Assembly (NCBI GenBank): GCA_024224995.1
Contig: JAAENB010000276.1
Location: 1-13,906 of the forward strand
DNA length: 13,906 nt
Direction: 5' to 3'
DNA from: a bacterium
Lineage (GTDB): Bacteria > Spirochaetota > UBA4802 > UBA5550
The translations under genes were made by a program, and so were the position numbers. The notes under the pieces were generated by a model, which did no database searches, had not been told where the DNA came from, and was given only the letters and a program-made list of their open reading frames with translations. Of this stretch, positions 7,064-13,906 are shown in pieces. How positions within the stretch are numbered: position 1 is the stretch's first letter; each line of letters starts with the position of its first letter.

Positions 7064-8161
7064 TCAGGAACCGGAGTCGGGTTTTGCTTCATCGGACCAT
7101 TTACAGTCGAATGTATTAACCAGGTAATTATCGAGCCGATCTGCCTCTTCAGCCATGCTGTTCAGATTCTTTTTGATAGCCTCCGTATGAATTGAGCCTA
7201 TATCCGATAAATGGACCCGGTATGATATGAAAATTAAACCATCACTGATTCCCAGGTAAAAGGGTTGAGCCGGGTTGCTGAGCACATAGCGAAACACTTC
7301 ATTTAGATTTTTTTTAGGCAGTTTCGCAAGAGGACAGGTTGCAACCAGGTAATCATTTTTATATACAAATATGCGTATCATGGCGCTTCCTTTATGGAAT
7401 TCCCAGAATTCATATCCCGCTCTTGAAACAACAGGGTCAATACCCAGTTCGCCAATGCTCTTTTCAACAAAATCCGCAAGGGGACTTAATTTTTCTTCCG
7501 CGAAAAGACTATCTACATCGAGTTTGTCTCCGCAGTTTTCACAGTAATCGGTTTTTTCAATTAAGAGGAAATCACAGGAAGGGCATTTAACTGTATAATC
7601 GGCAGATGCGTTATCTTTGAAATCAACAATTTCCTGCTCCACAATATCGGCCGGAAGAGCGAAACCCATATTGTCTGCCTCAGTAAATTTACAGGTAGTA
7701 ATGCCAATAAGCTCTCCTGTTGGAGTAATCATTGGCCCCCCGCTGTTGCCGGGATTCACAGCCGCGTCAGTTTGAATATAGTATTGGCCTCCCAGGAGCT
7801 GCCTGGTCGACGATATGATCCCTTCCGTAACAGTGAACGGCATTCCATAAGGAAAGCCCAGGACCAGAACTTTATCCATATTTCCTAAATTCGCGCTTTT
7901 GCTGAACGACAGATCGTATTCGGGAACCGGCAGCGGCTGGGTTGGCTTAAGAAAGGCCAGGTCCAGCAATGGATTTACCTGGAGCACTTTTGCCCGGTAC
8001 TTATTATTATCCTGGGTTTCAATAGCGACAGCAGGATGCCCTGAAACTACATGATGATTGGTTACAATTATATTCATTTTATGAAAATATAATCCCGAAC
8101 CACTTCCGTGGGAAGTGTTAATTTTTACAACTGATTTAAACAGGTCTTTAACGTCTCTCAT
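7064..8161 (-). CDS. Cytoplasmic HtrA-like serine protease with zinc ribbon and C-terminal YbjN/T3SC-like domain
   Basis: A 365-residue protein with no signal peptide or TM helix. A trypsin-like (S1C, DegP/HtrA-type) domain spans about 5-182. The triad is apparent: His37 (TNHHVV), Asp67 (LLDLAFL) and Ser140 in GNSGGP, with LGFPYG and GFALPA typical of the family. A four-cysteine zinc ribbon follows (CPSC 193-196, CENC 207-210). There is no PDZ domain. Instead residues about 225-352 form an alpha/beta domain (KGSAMIRIFVYKNDYLVATCPLAKLP at 257-282, then YLGISDGLIFISYRVHL and an ADRLDNYL helix) that resembles YbjN/type III secretion chaperone folds. Family HtrA proteins usually act in the periplasm; this one should act in the cytosol. 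Its ATG overlaps the stop of the upstream gene as TAATG, so translation is probably coupled, with GGAG inside the upstream gene. Catalytic assignment is firm; the C-terminal fold is inferred by eye. Confidence 0.9.
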   Translation of the reverse strand: MRDVKDLFKSVVKINTSHGSGSGLYFHKMNIIVTNHHVVSGHPAVAIETQDNNKYRAKVLQVNPLLDLAFLKPTQPLPVPEYDLSFSKSANLGNMDKVLVLGFPYGMPFTVTEGIISSTRQLLGGQYYIQTDAAVNPGNSGGPMITPTGELIGITTCKFTEADNMGFALPADIVEQEIVDFKDNASADYTVKCPSCDFLLIEKTDYCENCGDKLDVDSLFAEEKLSPLADFVEKSIGELGIDPVVSRAGYEFWEFHKGSAMIRIFVYKNDYLVATCPLAKLPKKNLNEVFRYVLSNPAQPFYLGISDGLIFISYRVHLSDIGSIHTEAIKKNLNSMAEEADRLDNYLVNTFDCKWSDEAKPDSGS

Positions 8162-9297
8162 TAATTTTTCTCCGGTACTAATTGGTCATCCATTTCCATT
8201 ACTTTAGAAAAGGCTTCAAATAAAAGTTTGGAGGCCGGTTCATAGGGCTGTCCTCCTGCTTTTTCCAGCCCTTCGTTTAATACGGTTTCAATTTCCAGGG
8301 GAACTGAATTCCGGTAAAAAAGATTGTAAATCGAGTATAACATTATTATAACCGAGCTGAAATGCGCGGATTGAGAAAGATTTGTTTTCGCGTCTTCAAA
8401 ATCTTTTTGCAGGATATCTTTGGTTACCGGTAATTCGGCTCGTTTTTTTACGGAGATAAGAAAATTTGGAATATACGTTGACTCATCAAACTTTTCCCGG
8501 GTATAGGTTGTTTTCAGTTCGGTTATCATGGTCTTTATTCTTTCCAGAAGTTCGTTCGGCGGGGTGTTCGTGTCATAGGCCTTATTCGTAATATCCTCGA
8601 TATCGGACCGAAGCTTTCCCTGGGGCTGCATGTAGTAATCAATCTTCATTAAGGAGATCAGGGCCGAATCAAGGCCAAGGAAATCCCATCGTTTTGACTG
8701 GCAGTATTCTATATAATCAAATGCTTCTTTAAGATATTCTTGAAATTTTTGCCATATCTGTTCTTTCTGCTGGGACGAAAATTCCGTAACGTTCAGTTCC
8801 CGAAGCCGCTCCGCGCCCATTTCATCGATAAAAATATCATCATAATAATCAGCGTAAACGCACATCTCATAAAAAATATAATAGATTTTATAGGGTTCAC
8901 AAAGCTCCAGGGGAGCACTATAATGAAAATAGAGTTCATTTTCTTTTAAATAGATCTGGCTAAGAAAGATTGTGGAAAAGTTTATTTCCGAAACCTGTCT
9001 CATAATAATATTAGCCTTTTTTTCCGGCAGTTTTAAAAAAGGCGCTGTTATTTCGAATGAGTCATCTTTTATATCAAACTCCAGCACAATTGAACCGTGA
9101 GGTATTTTAAATTGTGATTTATCTTTATTTCCTTTTTCCGCGACTATTGACGGGTCCATGTAGTTTAACAGGTTCAAAAGAGACTCTTTATAATTTTTCT
9201 CTTCAAAGGACTTCGTGGCCATATTCCAGTACTTCACACTGTCGGGAGACTCTTTTATTCCCAATATCGGTTTATCATATATATGCGTTTTATCCAT
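8161..9297 (-). CDS. Helical partner protein with TPR-like start and YbjN/T3SC-like domain, unknown function
   Basis: I do not recognise this 378-residue protein by name. Residues about 21-49 read like a single TPR hairpin (YWNMATKSFEEKNYKESLLNLL). Residues about 62-157 look like a YbjN/type III secretion chaperone-type domain: HGSIVLEFDIKDDSFEITAPFLKLP (67-91), an alpha helix, IYLKENELYFHYSAPL (115-130) and a helix ending YADYYDDIF. This aligns by eye with the C-terminal domain of the protease encoded next (HGS/KGS start, KLP after the second strand, acidic helix at the end). The rest (about 175-370) is predicted largely helical with many Glu, Lys and Tyr. There is no signal peptide or TM helix. 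The start has an excellent GAGGAGG five bases upstream. It is first in a two-gene unit, overlapping the protease gene by one base. A role as chaperone, adaptor or regulator of the protease is inference. Confidence 0.85.
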   Translation of the reverse strand: MDKTHIYDKPILGIKESPDSVKYWNMATKSFEEKNYKESLLNLLNYMDPSIVAEKGNKDKSQFKIPHGSIVLEFDIKDDSFEITAPFLKLPEKKANIIMRQVSEINFSTIFLSQIYLKENELYFHYSAPLELCEPYKIYYIFYEMCVYADYYDDIFIDEMGAERLRELNVTEFSSQQKEQIWQKFQEYLKEAFDYIEYCQSKRWDFLGLDSALISLMKIDYYMQPQGKLRSDIEDITNKAYDTNTPPNELLERIKTMITELKTTYTREKFDESTYIPNFLISVKKRAELPVTKDILQKDFEDAKTNLSQSAHFSSVIIMLYSIYNLFYRNSVPLEIETVLNEGLEKAGGQPYEPASKLLFEAFSKVMEMDDQLVPEKN

Positions 9298-9388
9298 AGT
9301 TCCTCCTCTGTTCTTCCGGTATAAAAGCCGTTAATTTTTATGATTAAATGAGAAAATTACAAGCACTTTTTTCGGCAACAAAATATTG

Positions 9389-9417
9389 TTGACTCTTCCC
9401 AAAAAAGACCCTATACT
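9389..9417 (+). promoter_or_regulatory. Near-consensus sigma70 promoter for the GNAT-tldD-tldE unit
   Basis: -35 TTGACT (9389-9394), a 17-base spacer, and -10 TATACT (9412-9417). Predicted start is about 9424, giving a leader of about 32 bases before the ATG at 9456. This is the strongest promoter match in the window and may drive the genes through 12955 or 13863. Confidence 0.7.
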
Positions 9418-9455
9418 ATAAGCTAAAAATTTTATAAATATTGCCAGGCATTACT

Positions 9456-9896
9456 ATGAAAAAAAAATTAAAAATTGAGAACCTGTCAAAAGAATTTATT
9501 CCCGAAGTGGTGGGTTTATACTCCGAGCTTGCCGATTTTATTAAACATGAAGCAAAAGATGATTATTTTAACTTTGACTCTTTGTCGGAGAACGATCTTG
9601 AAAAATCTCTTGAAGCGTCATTAACCGATTCTTCCGTTGTAACCTACGTCGCTATTGAAGATGAGCATACGGTGGGCTTCATCACCGGTGAGATTACAAA
9701 CCTTTTTTTTCCTATTTCAGAAGCAAGCGAGATTGGTCATATCAATGCTGCTTATATTGTACCGTCCCGCAGGCGCCAGGGAATCATAAAAGATCTTGAA
9801 GATGAAGTATACACTTTTTTTGAGTCCCGAAACGTAAAATATGTTGATTTTATGTCATACCAGAGAATTCTTGATATCCATAAAAAAAAGAACTAA
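9456..9896 (+). CDS. GNAT-family N-acetyltransferase, short at the C-terminus
   Basis: A 146-residue cytoplasmic protein. Strand YVAIEDEHTVGFITGEI (64-80) and IGHINAAYIVPSRRRQGIIKDLEDEV (93-118) match GNAT motifs D and A, with RRRQGI (105-110) as the acetyl-CoA pyrophosphate loop (R/Q-x-x-G-x-G/A, last Gly replaced). Acceptor substrate is unknown. The frame could begin at a TTG at 9441, but I chose the ATG at 9456 because AGG lies seven bases before it and it fits the promoter leader. The protein stops at ILDIHKKKN, just where GNATs usually continue into a y-x-k-x-GF segment and last strand. The stop comes just after an eight-A run (9882-9889), but neither shifted frame gives the expected GF ending, so this is probably the real end. 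tldD begins 33 bp later. Confidence 0.82.
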   Translation: MKKKLKIENLSKEFIPEVVGLYSELADFIKHEAKDDYFNFDSLSENDLEKSLEASLTDSSVVTYVAIEDEHTVGFITGEITNLFFPISEASEIGHINAAYIVPSRRRQGIIKDLEDEVYTFFESRNVKYVDFMSYQRILDIHKKKN

Positions 9897-9929
9897 TCCA
9901 ATCATTACCGTTTTACCCGGGAGAGACCG

Positions 9930-11369
9930 ATGAGTACTATTATTAATACTATTGAAAAAGACTTTAAAGATATTATTCCCGCGTCCGGGTACTGTTCCCT
10001 GCGTTTTGTCAGGAGGCAGAGCGAAGAGGTCTGTGTTCGCCAGGATGTATTACAGCCCCTTGAGACCCTGGACGACACCGGTATTATGATAACCGTAATA
10101 AACGAAGGCGGTATGGGATATGCCGGGACCTGTGATTTAACAAAACCCGGGCTCACAAAGGCCCTTGAAGAAGCACAGCACTGGGCGAAATTCAGCGCCG
10201 GTAAAAGTGTTGTTGATTATACAAAACTTGATCCAAAATCCCCAAACGGAGAATACGCTACTCCGGTGAAAAAACCCTGGGAAACGGTTCCCCTTAAAGA
10301 AAAAATTGATATTCTTAAACAGCAATGCGCCCGCCTGAATACCGATGACCGTATTGTAGACTGGATGGTATATCTTGTTAATCGAAAATATGAAACCTGT
10401 TTTATAACGGGAGACGGCGGCAAGGTTTATCAGGCTTATAATCTTTTGATCCCTTTTATGCAGGCAGTTGCCAACGAAGGTTCGGAAACGCAAATTCGGA
10501 GTACGGGCTCGCGGGGAGGGAAGCAGGGCGGTCTTGAGATCCTTGATGATATTGGCTTTTACAATGCCGCGCCTGTTCTGGCAGAAGAGGCGCTTCAGCT
10601 TCTGTCCGCGCCGAATTGCCCTGAAGGAACTATGGATCTTGTTCTTGATCCGGACCAGATGATACTCCAGGTTCATGAGTCTATTGGCCATCCTCTTGAA
10701 ATTGACCGGATTCTGGGTGATGAAAGAAATTACGCCGGCACCAGCTTTGTTAGCCCTGACATGTTCGGCTCTTACCGCTATGGCTCCGACCTGCTGAATA
10801 TTACGTTTGATCCTACGGTCACGGATCAGTTTGCCAGTTACGCTTTTGATGACGACGGAGAAGCAGCCTCTAAGGAATATATTATCGAAAAGGGTATACT
10901 TAAAAGAGGGCTGGGCAGTATTAGCTCCCAGGCCAGGTCCGGTCTTATGGGAGTGGCAAATTCAAGAGCCACGGGCTGGAACCGTCCGCCCATTGACCGC
11001 ATGGCTAACCTGAACCTTGAACCCGGGTCTTCTTCCTTTGATGAGATTATCTCCTCTGTAGAAAAGGGCGTTTACATGAAAACAAACTCCTCCTGGTCTA
11101 TTGATGACTCCCGGAACAAGTTCCAGTTTGGGTGTGAATGGGGGCAGCTGATTGAAAAGGGAAAACTGACTACAGTGGTGAAGAAACCAAATTATAGAGG
11201 AATATCGGCAAATTTCTGGCGCAATCTCGCGAAAACAGGCAGCAGGGAAACCTTTGAAGTCATGGGTACTCCGAACTGCGGTAAAGGAGAACCAAACCAG
11301 GTTATATGGGTTGGACACGCCAGCCCTGTGTGCCTTTTTTCGGATGTTGCTGTTTTTGGCGGAGAGTAG
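9930..11369 (+). CDS. tldD: Metallopeptidase TldD
   Basis: A 479-residue protein, close to E. coli TldD (481). It carries the TldD zinc motif HExxxH as HESIGH, with ligands His249 and His254 and catalytic Glu250. The C-terminal TPNCGKGEPNQ (447-457) holds Cys450, matching the third zinc ligand. Other family stretches are SRATGWNRPPIDRMANLNLEPG (345-366) and ISANFWRNLAKTG. In studied bacteria TldD and TldE form a heteromeric, processive peptidase that degrades unfolded peptides, trims leader peptides such as that of microcin B17, and acts on CcdA. The start has GGGAGA eight bases upstream. It follows the GNAT gene by 33 bp and precedes tldE on the same strand, so the active and inactive subunits are encoded together. 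A repeat element starts two bases after its stop. Confidence 0.95.
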   Translation: MSTIINTIEKDFKDIIPASGYCSLRFVRRQSEEVCVRQDVLQPLETLDDTGIMITVINEGGMGYAGTCDLTKPGLTKALEEAQHWAKFSAGKSVVDYTKLDPKSPNGEYATPVKKPWETVPLKEKIDILKQQCARLNTDDRIVDWMVYLVNRKYETCFITGDGGKVYQAYNLLIPFMQAVANEGSETQIRSTGSRGGKQGGLEILDDIGFYNAAPVLAEEALQLLSAPNCPEGTMDLVLDPDQMILQVHESIGHPLEIDRILGDERNYAGTSFVSPDMFGSYRYGSDLLNITFDPTVTDQFASYAFDDDGEAASKEYIIEKGILKRGLGSISSQARSGLMGVANSRATGWNRPPIDRMANLNLEPGSSSFDEIISSVEKGVYMKTNSSWSIDDSRNKFQFGCEWGQLIEKGKLTTVVKKPNYRGISANFWRNLAKTGSRETFEVMGTPNCGKGEPNQVIWVGHASPVCLFSDVAVFGGE

Positions 11370-11370
11370 A

Positions 11371-11586
11371 CCGGGTCTTCGGCTCCGCTCAGACACCGGA
11401 TGGCCGGGAAAAATAGGTCAGAAACTGTTTATAGAAATGGATCGGTTTCTGCATGGGGCTATCCGGGGTGTTTCTGGTATGGGACCGAATCGCCCCAGCG
11501 GGGCGACGTATTGTAGCTCGGGGTTTCAACCCCGTGAAACAGAGCATAGCCCCGGGATAAAATCTTCGGAAACAGGCTCTATTTAA
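11371..11586 (+). repeat. Intergenic repeat, copy A (after tldD)
   Basis: Non-coding element related to copy B at 12969. Bases 11371-11415 are identical to 12969-13013 (45 of 45), and 11465-11492 to 13108-13135 (28 of 28), with similar sequence between. Relative to B it lacks a 7-base segment and about 38 bases carrying B's first large hairpin. It holds its own hairpins: CGCCCC 11491-11496 with GGGGCG 11500-11505, and CGGGGTT 11519-11525 with AACCCCG 11528-11534. The right boundary is approximate. It may be a dispersed palindromic repeat family. Confidence 0.8.
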
Positions 11587-11632
11587 AACTTAGTTTCATA
11601 AGAGAATAGACTTTTAAAAAGAGAGAAAAACC

Positions 11633-12955
11633 ATGAGAGATTATTTTAATGATACTGCCGATTATATAAAGACCCTGCTTAAAGAAGGGGAGGAATTCTA
11701 TTGCAGCTTCAGCGGTGAGGATTCCCATTTTACCAGGCTCAATAATAATAAGATCCGCCAGCCGGGCTCAGTGCTCCAGCGTTATATGGAAGTGAGCCTG
11801 ATTAAAGGAAGCAGGCATATTTCCGGTACAATCACCCTGGGCGGCCATTCGGAGACCGACAGGTCCCGGCTTTCGCTCCTTGTTGAAGAGCTCCGGAGTA
11901 TTATTGATGATATTCCTGAAGACCCTCATTTTCTCTATTCACAAGAAGTCAATTCCACTGAAATGATAAAAGAGAACAAGCTTCCCGGAACAGAAGAGGC
12001 CATTGATACGGTTTTATCAACCGCCCAGGGCACGGACCTGGTTGGGATCTTCGCGTCGGGCGGGATATTTAAGGGGTTTGCCAATTCTTTTGGCCAGAAA
12101 AACTGGTACCAGTCCTACAGTTATAACTTTGACTGGTCTCTCTATTATAAAGCAGATAAAGCGGTAAAATGCGGATATGCCGGGTATGAGTGGGAGACTG
12201 AAACGTTTTCCGCAAAAATCAGGGACGCGAAAATTCAGCTCGATATCCTTAAAAAGGAGCCCGTAACTGTTAAGCCGGGCAAGTACCGGGTATACCTTTC
12301 TCCTGTTGCCCTTCTTGATATCATTGGACTTATTTCATGGAAGGGCTTTGGCCTCAAAGATGCCCGTACCAAAAATACCTGCCTGATAAAAATGCTGGAA
12401 GAAGGAAAAAAGCTTCATTCTTCTGTCACTATCAGCGAAAATATCAAAGAAGGGATTGCTCCTAATTTTCAGGGTGAGGGTTTTGTTAAACCCGGCAGAA
12501 TAGACCTGGTAAAAGAAGGGGCCATTCACGAGAGTCTTGTTTCTCCCCGGTCCGCAAAGGAATATTCCATTGAAACCAATGGTGCCGATTCTCATGAGTT
12601 CCCCTCTTCTCTTGATCTTGCAGCGGGAGATATAGAACAGGGTGATATTCTAAAAAAACTCGGCACCGGGATATATATCAATAATCTCTGGTATCTCAAT
12701 TTTTCCGATGTTCCTGCCTGCCGTATTACGGGCATGACCCGTTTTGCCTCTTTTTGGGTTGAAAACGGACAAATAGCCGCACCCCTGAATGTGATGCGCT
12801 TCGATGAAACCCTCTATCATGTATTGGGGGAAAATCTTCTGGGACTCACCAGTGAACGCGACTTCCTCATTGACGCGGGTACCTATTTTGAACGTGAGGT
12901 TTCAAGCGGCAGGTTCCCCGGAGCGCTGGTCGAAGACTTTAGTTTTACTTTGTAA
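11633..12955 (+). CDS. tldE: TldE/PmbA, non-metal partner of TldD
   Basis: A 440-residue protein of the TldD/PmbA family, close to E. coli PmbA (450). There is no HExxxH; the equivalent stretch reads LSPVALLDIIGLISW (222-236), as expected for the subunit without zinc. Family signatures are GTGIYINNLWYLNFSD (344-359), RITGMTRFASFWVENGQI (364-381) and APLNVMRFDETL (383-394). In known systems it pairs with TldD and shapes the closed peptide-degrading chamber. A purine-rich AGAGAG lies just upstream of the ATG. It is separated from tldD by 263 bp, mostly repeat copy A, and followed 13 bp after its stop by copy B. pmbA is an alternative symbol. Confidence 0.93.
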   Translation: MRDYFNDTADYIKTLLKEGEEFYCSFSGEDSHFTRLNNNKIRQPGSVLQRYMEVSLIKGSRHISGTITLGGHSETDRSRLSLLVEELRSIIDDIPEDPHFLYSQEVNSTEMIKENKLPGTEEAIDTVLSTAQGTDLVGIFASGGIFKGFANSFGQKNWYQSYSYNFDWSLYYKADKAVKCGYAGYEWETETFSAKIRDAKIQLDILKKEPVTVKPGKYRVYLSPVALLDIIGLISWKGFGLKDARTKNTCLIKMLEEGKKLHSSVTISENIKEGIAPNFQGEGFVKPGRIDLVKEGAIHESLVSPRSAKEYSIETNGADSHEFPSSLDLAAGDIEQGDILKKLGTGIYINNLWYLNFSDVPACRITGMTRFASFWVENGQIAAPLNVMRFDETLYHVLGENLLGLTSERDFLIDAGTYFEREVSSGRFPGALVEDFSFTL

Positions 12956-12968
12956 AACGCAGCTGAAC

Positions 12969-13200
12969 CCGGGTCTTCGGCTCCGCTCAGACACCGGATG
13001 GCCGGGAAAAATATGGAAGAAACTGTTTGGTGTTTATAGAAATGGATCGGTTTCAGCATGGGGCTACCCGGGGTTAAAAACCCCGGGCTACATAACTACA
13101 CCCCTCTGGGGTGTTTCTGGTATGGGACCGAATCGTCCCTATAATGTCGCCCCGGATAAGATTTTTTGCGCCCCCTTTGGGGGTTGGGGGGCAAACAAAA
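12969..13200 (+). repeat. Intergenic repeat, copy B (after tldE)
   Basis: Fuller copy of the element after tldD. Hairpins: CCCGGGGTT 13067-13075 with AACCCCGGG 13079-13087 (loop AAA), CACCCC 13099-13104 with GGGGTG 13108-13113 (loop TCT), and CCCCC 13171-13175 with GGGGG 13179-13183. The last sits about 40 bases before the DUF4291 start and could terminate or attenuate transcription, but no T run follows. Right boundary approximate. Confidence 0.8.
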
Positions 13201-13224
13201 GAGTTTCTTAAGAGAGGAAGTACT

Positions 13225-13863
13225 ATGAAACTTACCACAGAAAAATACACCGACCAGCTAAATACCTGGCCTCAACAGGGCAAACATCTCCTCGCCCAAT
13301 ATGATGAAACTTCAATAGTAGTCTACCAGGCATACCGTCCCGCCATTGGGAACTTTGCTGCGGAAAATCAATATTTTGGCGGGCCTTTCAGCCTCAGCCG
13401 CATGAGCTGGATCAAACCGAATTTTTTATGGATGATGTACCGGTCCGGATGGGGACAAAAAGAAGGGCAGGAAATTACCCTGGCCGTCACCCTGAAAAGA
13501 GAATTCTTTGAAAAGGTTTTGAAAAACGCGATCCATTCAAGTTTTAAAGATCATTTGTATGAAAGCCATGAGGAGTGGAAGATATCAAGTAAAGCTTCCT
13601 CCGTGCAATTGCAATGGGACCCGGATCATCATCCTTCAGGAGCAAAAGAAGTACGGCGGGCGATTCAGCTGGGCCTTCGAGGGAATATCCTGGAAGAATA
13701 TTCAAAAGACGCGCTTCTTGAGATTGAAGATATTTCCGGGTTTGTGGCGGAGCAGTATGAGATTATTTCGGCAAAAGGCTATGATGAATTGATCACTCCG
13801 GGAGAACGGGTGTATAAAGCTGCTGATGCTGAAGTCTGCCGGAAGCTGGAATTGTCCGATTGA
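13225..13863 (+). CDS. DUF4291 family protein
   Basis: A 212-residue cytoplasmic protein of unknown function. It matches DUF4291 by the IVVYQAYRPAIGNFA stretch (31-45), the highly conserved RMSWIKPNFLWMMYRSGW (59-76), GQKEGQE (77-83), and QWDPDHHPSG (130-139). The frame is open further upstream to 13111, but that extension is translated repeat copy B and I reject it; the ATG at 13225 has GAGAGGAA upstream at good spacing. It follows tldE on the same strand, separated by the repeat, so co-transcription is possible but not shown. No TM helix or signal peptide is seen. No catalytic role can be assigned from the sequence. Confidence 0.9.
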   Translation: MKLTTEKYTDQLNTWPQQGKHLLAQYDETSIVVYQAYRPAIGNFAAENQYFGGPFSLSRMSWIKPNFLWMMYRSGWGQKEGQEITLAVTLKREFFEKVLKNAIHSSFKDHLYESHEEWKISSKASSVQLQWDPDHHPSGAKEVRRAIQLGLRGNILEEYSKDALLEIEDISGFVAEQYEIISAKGYDELITPGERVYKAADAEVCRKLELSD

Positions 13864-13899
13864 AAAAATCATAAAGATGCAAAATATTCTTTCCGGCTA

Positions 13900-13905
13900 T
13901 TGACA
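13900..13905 (+). promoter_or_regulatory. Possible -35 box at the window edge
   Basis: A consensus TTGACA ends one base before the window does, 36 bases after the DUF4291 stop. It could be the -35 of a promoter for the next gene; the -10 would be outside the window. Confidence 0.2.
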
Positions 13906-13906
13906 A

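Noticed and set aside
9441..9455. TTG start five codons upstream for the GNAT gene
   Set aside because: No ribosome site fits it, while AGG lies seven bases before the ATG at 9456.
10137..10691. 184-codon minus-strand ORF inside tldD, with similar antisense ORFs in other genes
   Set aside because: It lies entirely antisense to a confidently identified gene, with no domain signal and low-complexity shadow composition.
11254..11586. 110-codon plus-strand ORF running from the end of tldD through repeat copy A
   Set aside because: It starts inside tldD in another frame. It shares a peptide with the similar ORF in copy B only because the DNA repeat is shared; a 7-base indel between the copies shifts the frame in the middle, so the coding frame is not conserved.
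11371..13200. CRISPR array or insertion sequence
   Set aside because: There are only two diverged copies more than 1.5 kb apart, with no spacers, no transposase gene and no target duplications that I can see.
12804..13211. 135-codon plus-strand ORF running from the end of tldE through repeat copy B
   Set aside because: It begins inside tldE in another frame, has no ribosome site and its tail is translated hairpin repeat.
13111..13224. 38-codon N-terminal extension of the DUF4291 protein
   Set aside because: This is translated repeat copy B; the DUF4291 match and a good ribosome site support the ATG at 13225.

Overview
The window reads as chromosomal DNA from a Gram-negative bacterium of moderate G+C content. 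It carries no rRNA, tRNA, CRISPR array or transposase gene. A CHASE2 membrane sensor, a PleD-type diguanylate cyclase, a membrane-anchored LysM protein and GC-rich intergenic hairpin elements would fit a spirochaete-like or deltaproteobacterial-like environmental lineage. This taxonomic guess is inference and weak.

Layout, left to right. 1-741 (-): 5' part of an MBL-fold hydrolase gene, cut by the window edge. 757-2106 (-): CHASE2-domain membrane protein without an output domain, 15 bp upstream of the MBL gene and with a good sigma70-like promoter. 2244-3560 (+): MFS transporter. 3561-3792: intergenic region holding a candidate promoter and a large GC-rich multi-hairpin element. 3793-4689 and 4705-5568 (+): two-gene unit of a secreted protein of unknown function and a tandem-repeat/TM/LysM protein. 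5613-6857 (-): REC-REC-GGDEF response regulator. 8161-9297 then 7064-8161 (-): translationally coupled pair (TAATG) of a helical protein and a cytoplasmic HtrA-like serine protease with a zinc ribbon; both appear to carry a YbjN/type III secretion chaperone-like domain. 9456-9896 (+): GNAT acetyltransferase behind a near-consensus promoter. 9930-11369 and 11633-12955 (+): TldD and TldE/PmbA metallopeptidase pair. 13225-13863 (+): DUF4291 protein.

Two related non-coding repeats of about 220 bp follow tldD (11371-11586) and tldE (12969-13200), so tldE is bracketed by direct repeats. No gene-free stretch exceeds 300 bases; the longest (11370-11632 and 12956-13224) are filled mostly by these repeats.

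Functional themes: c-di-GMP signalling (REC-REC-GGDEF), an orphan extracytoplasmic sensor, envelope/peptidoglycan association (LysM operon), and two proteolytic modules. TldD/TldE is a well-known heteromeric peptidase. The protease plus helical partner at 7064-9297 is the best candidate for a little-described system: two different proteins that may share a chaperone-like fold, encoded in an overlapping operon, suggesting a complex in which the partner controls a cytosolic trypsin-like protease.
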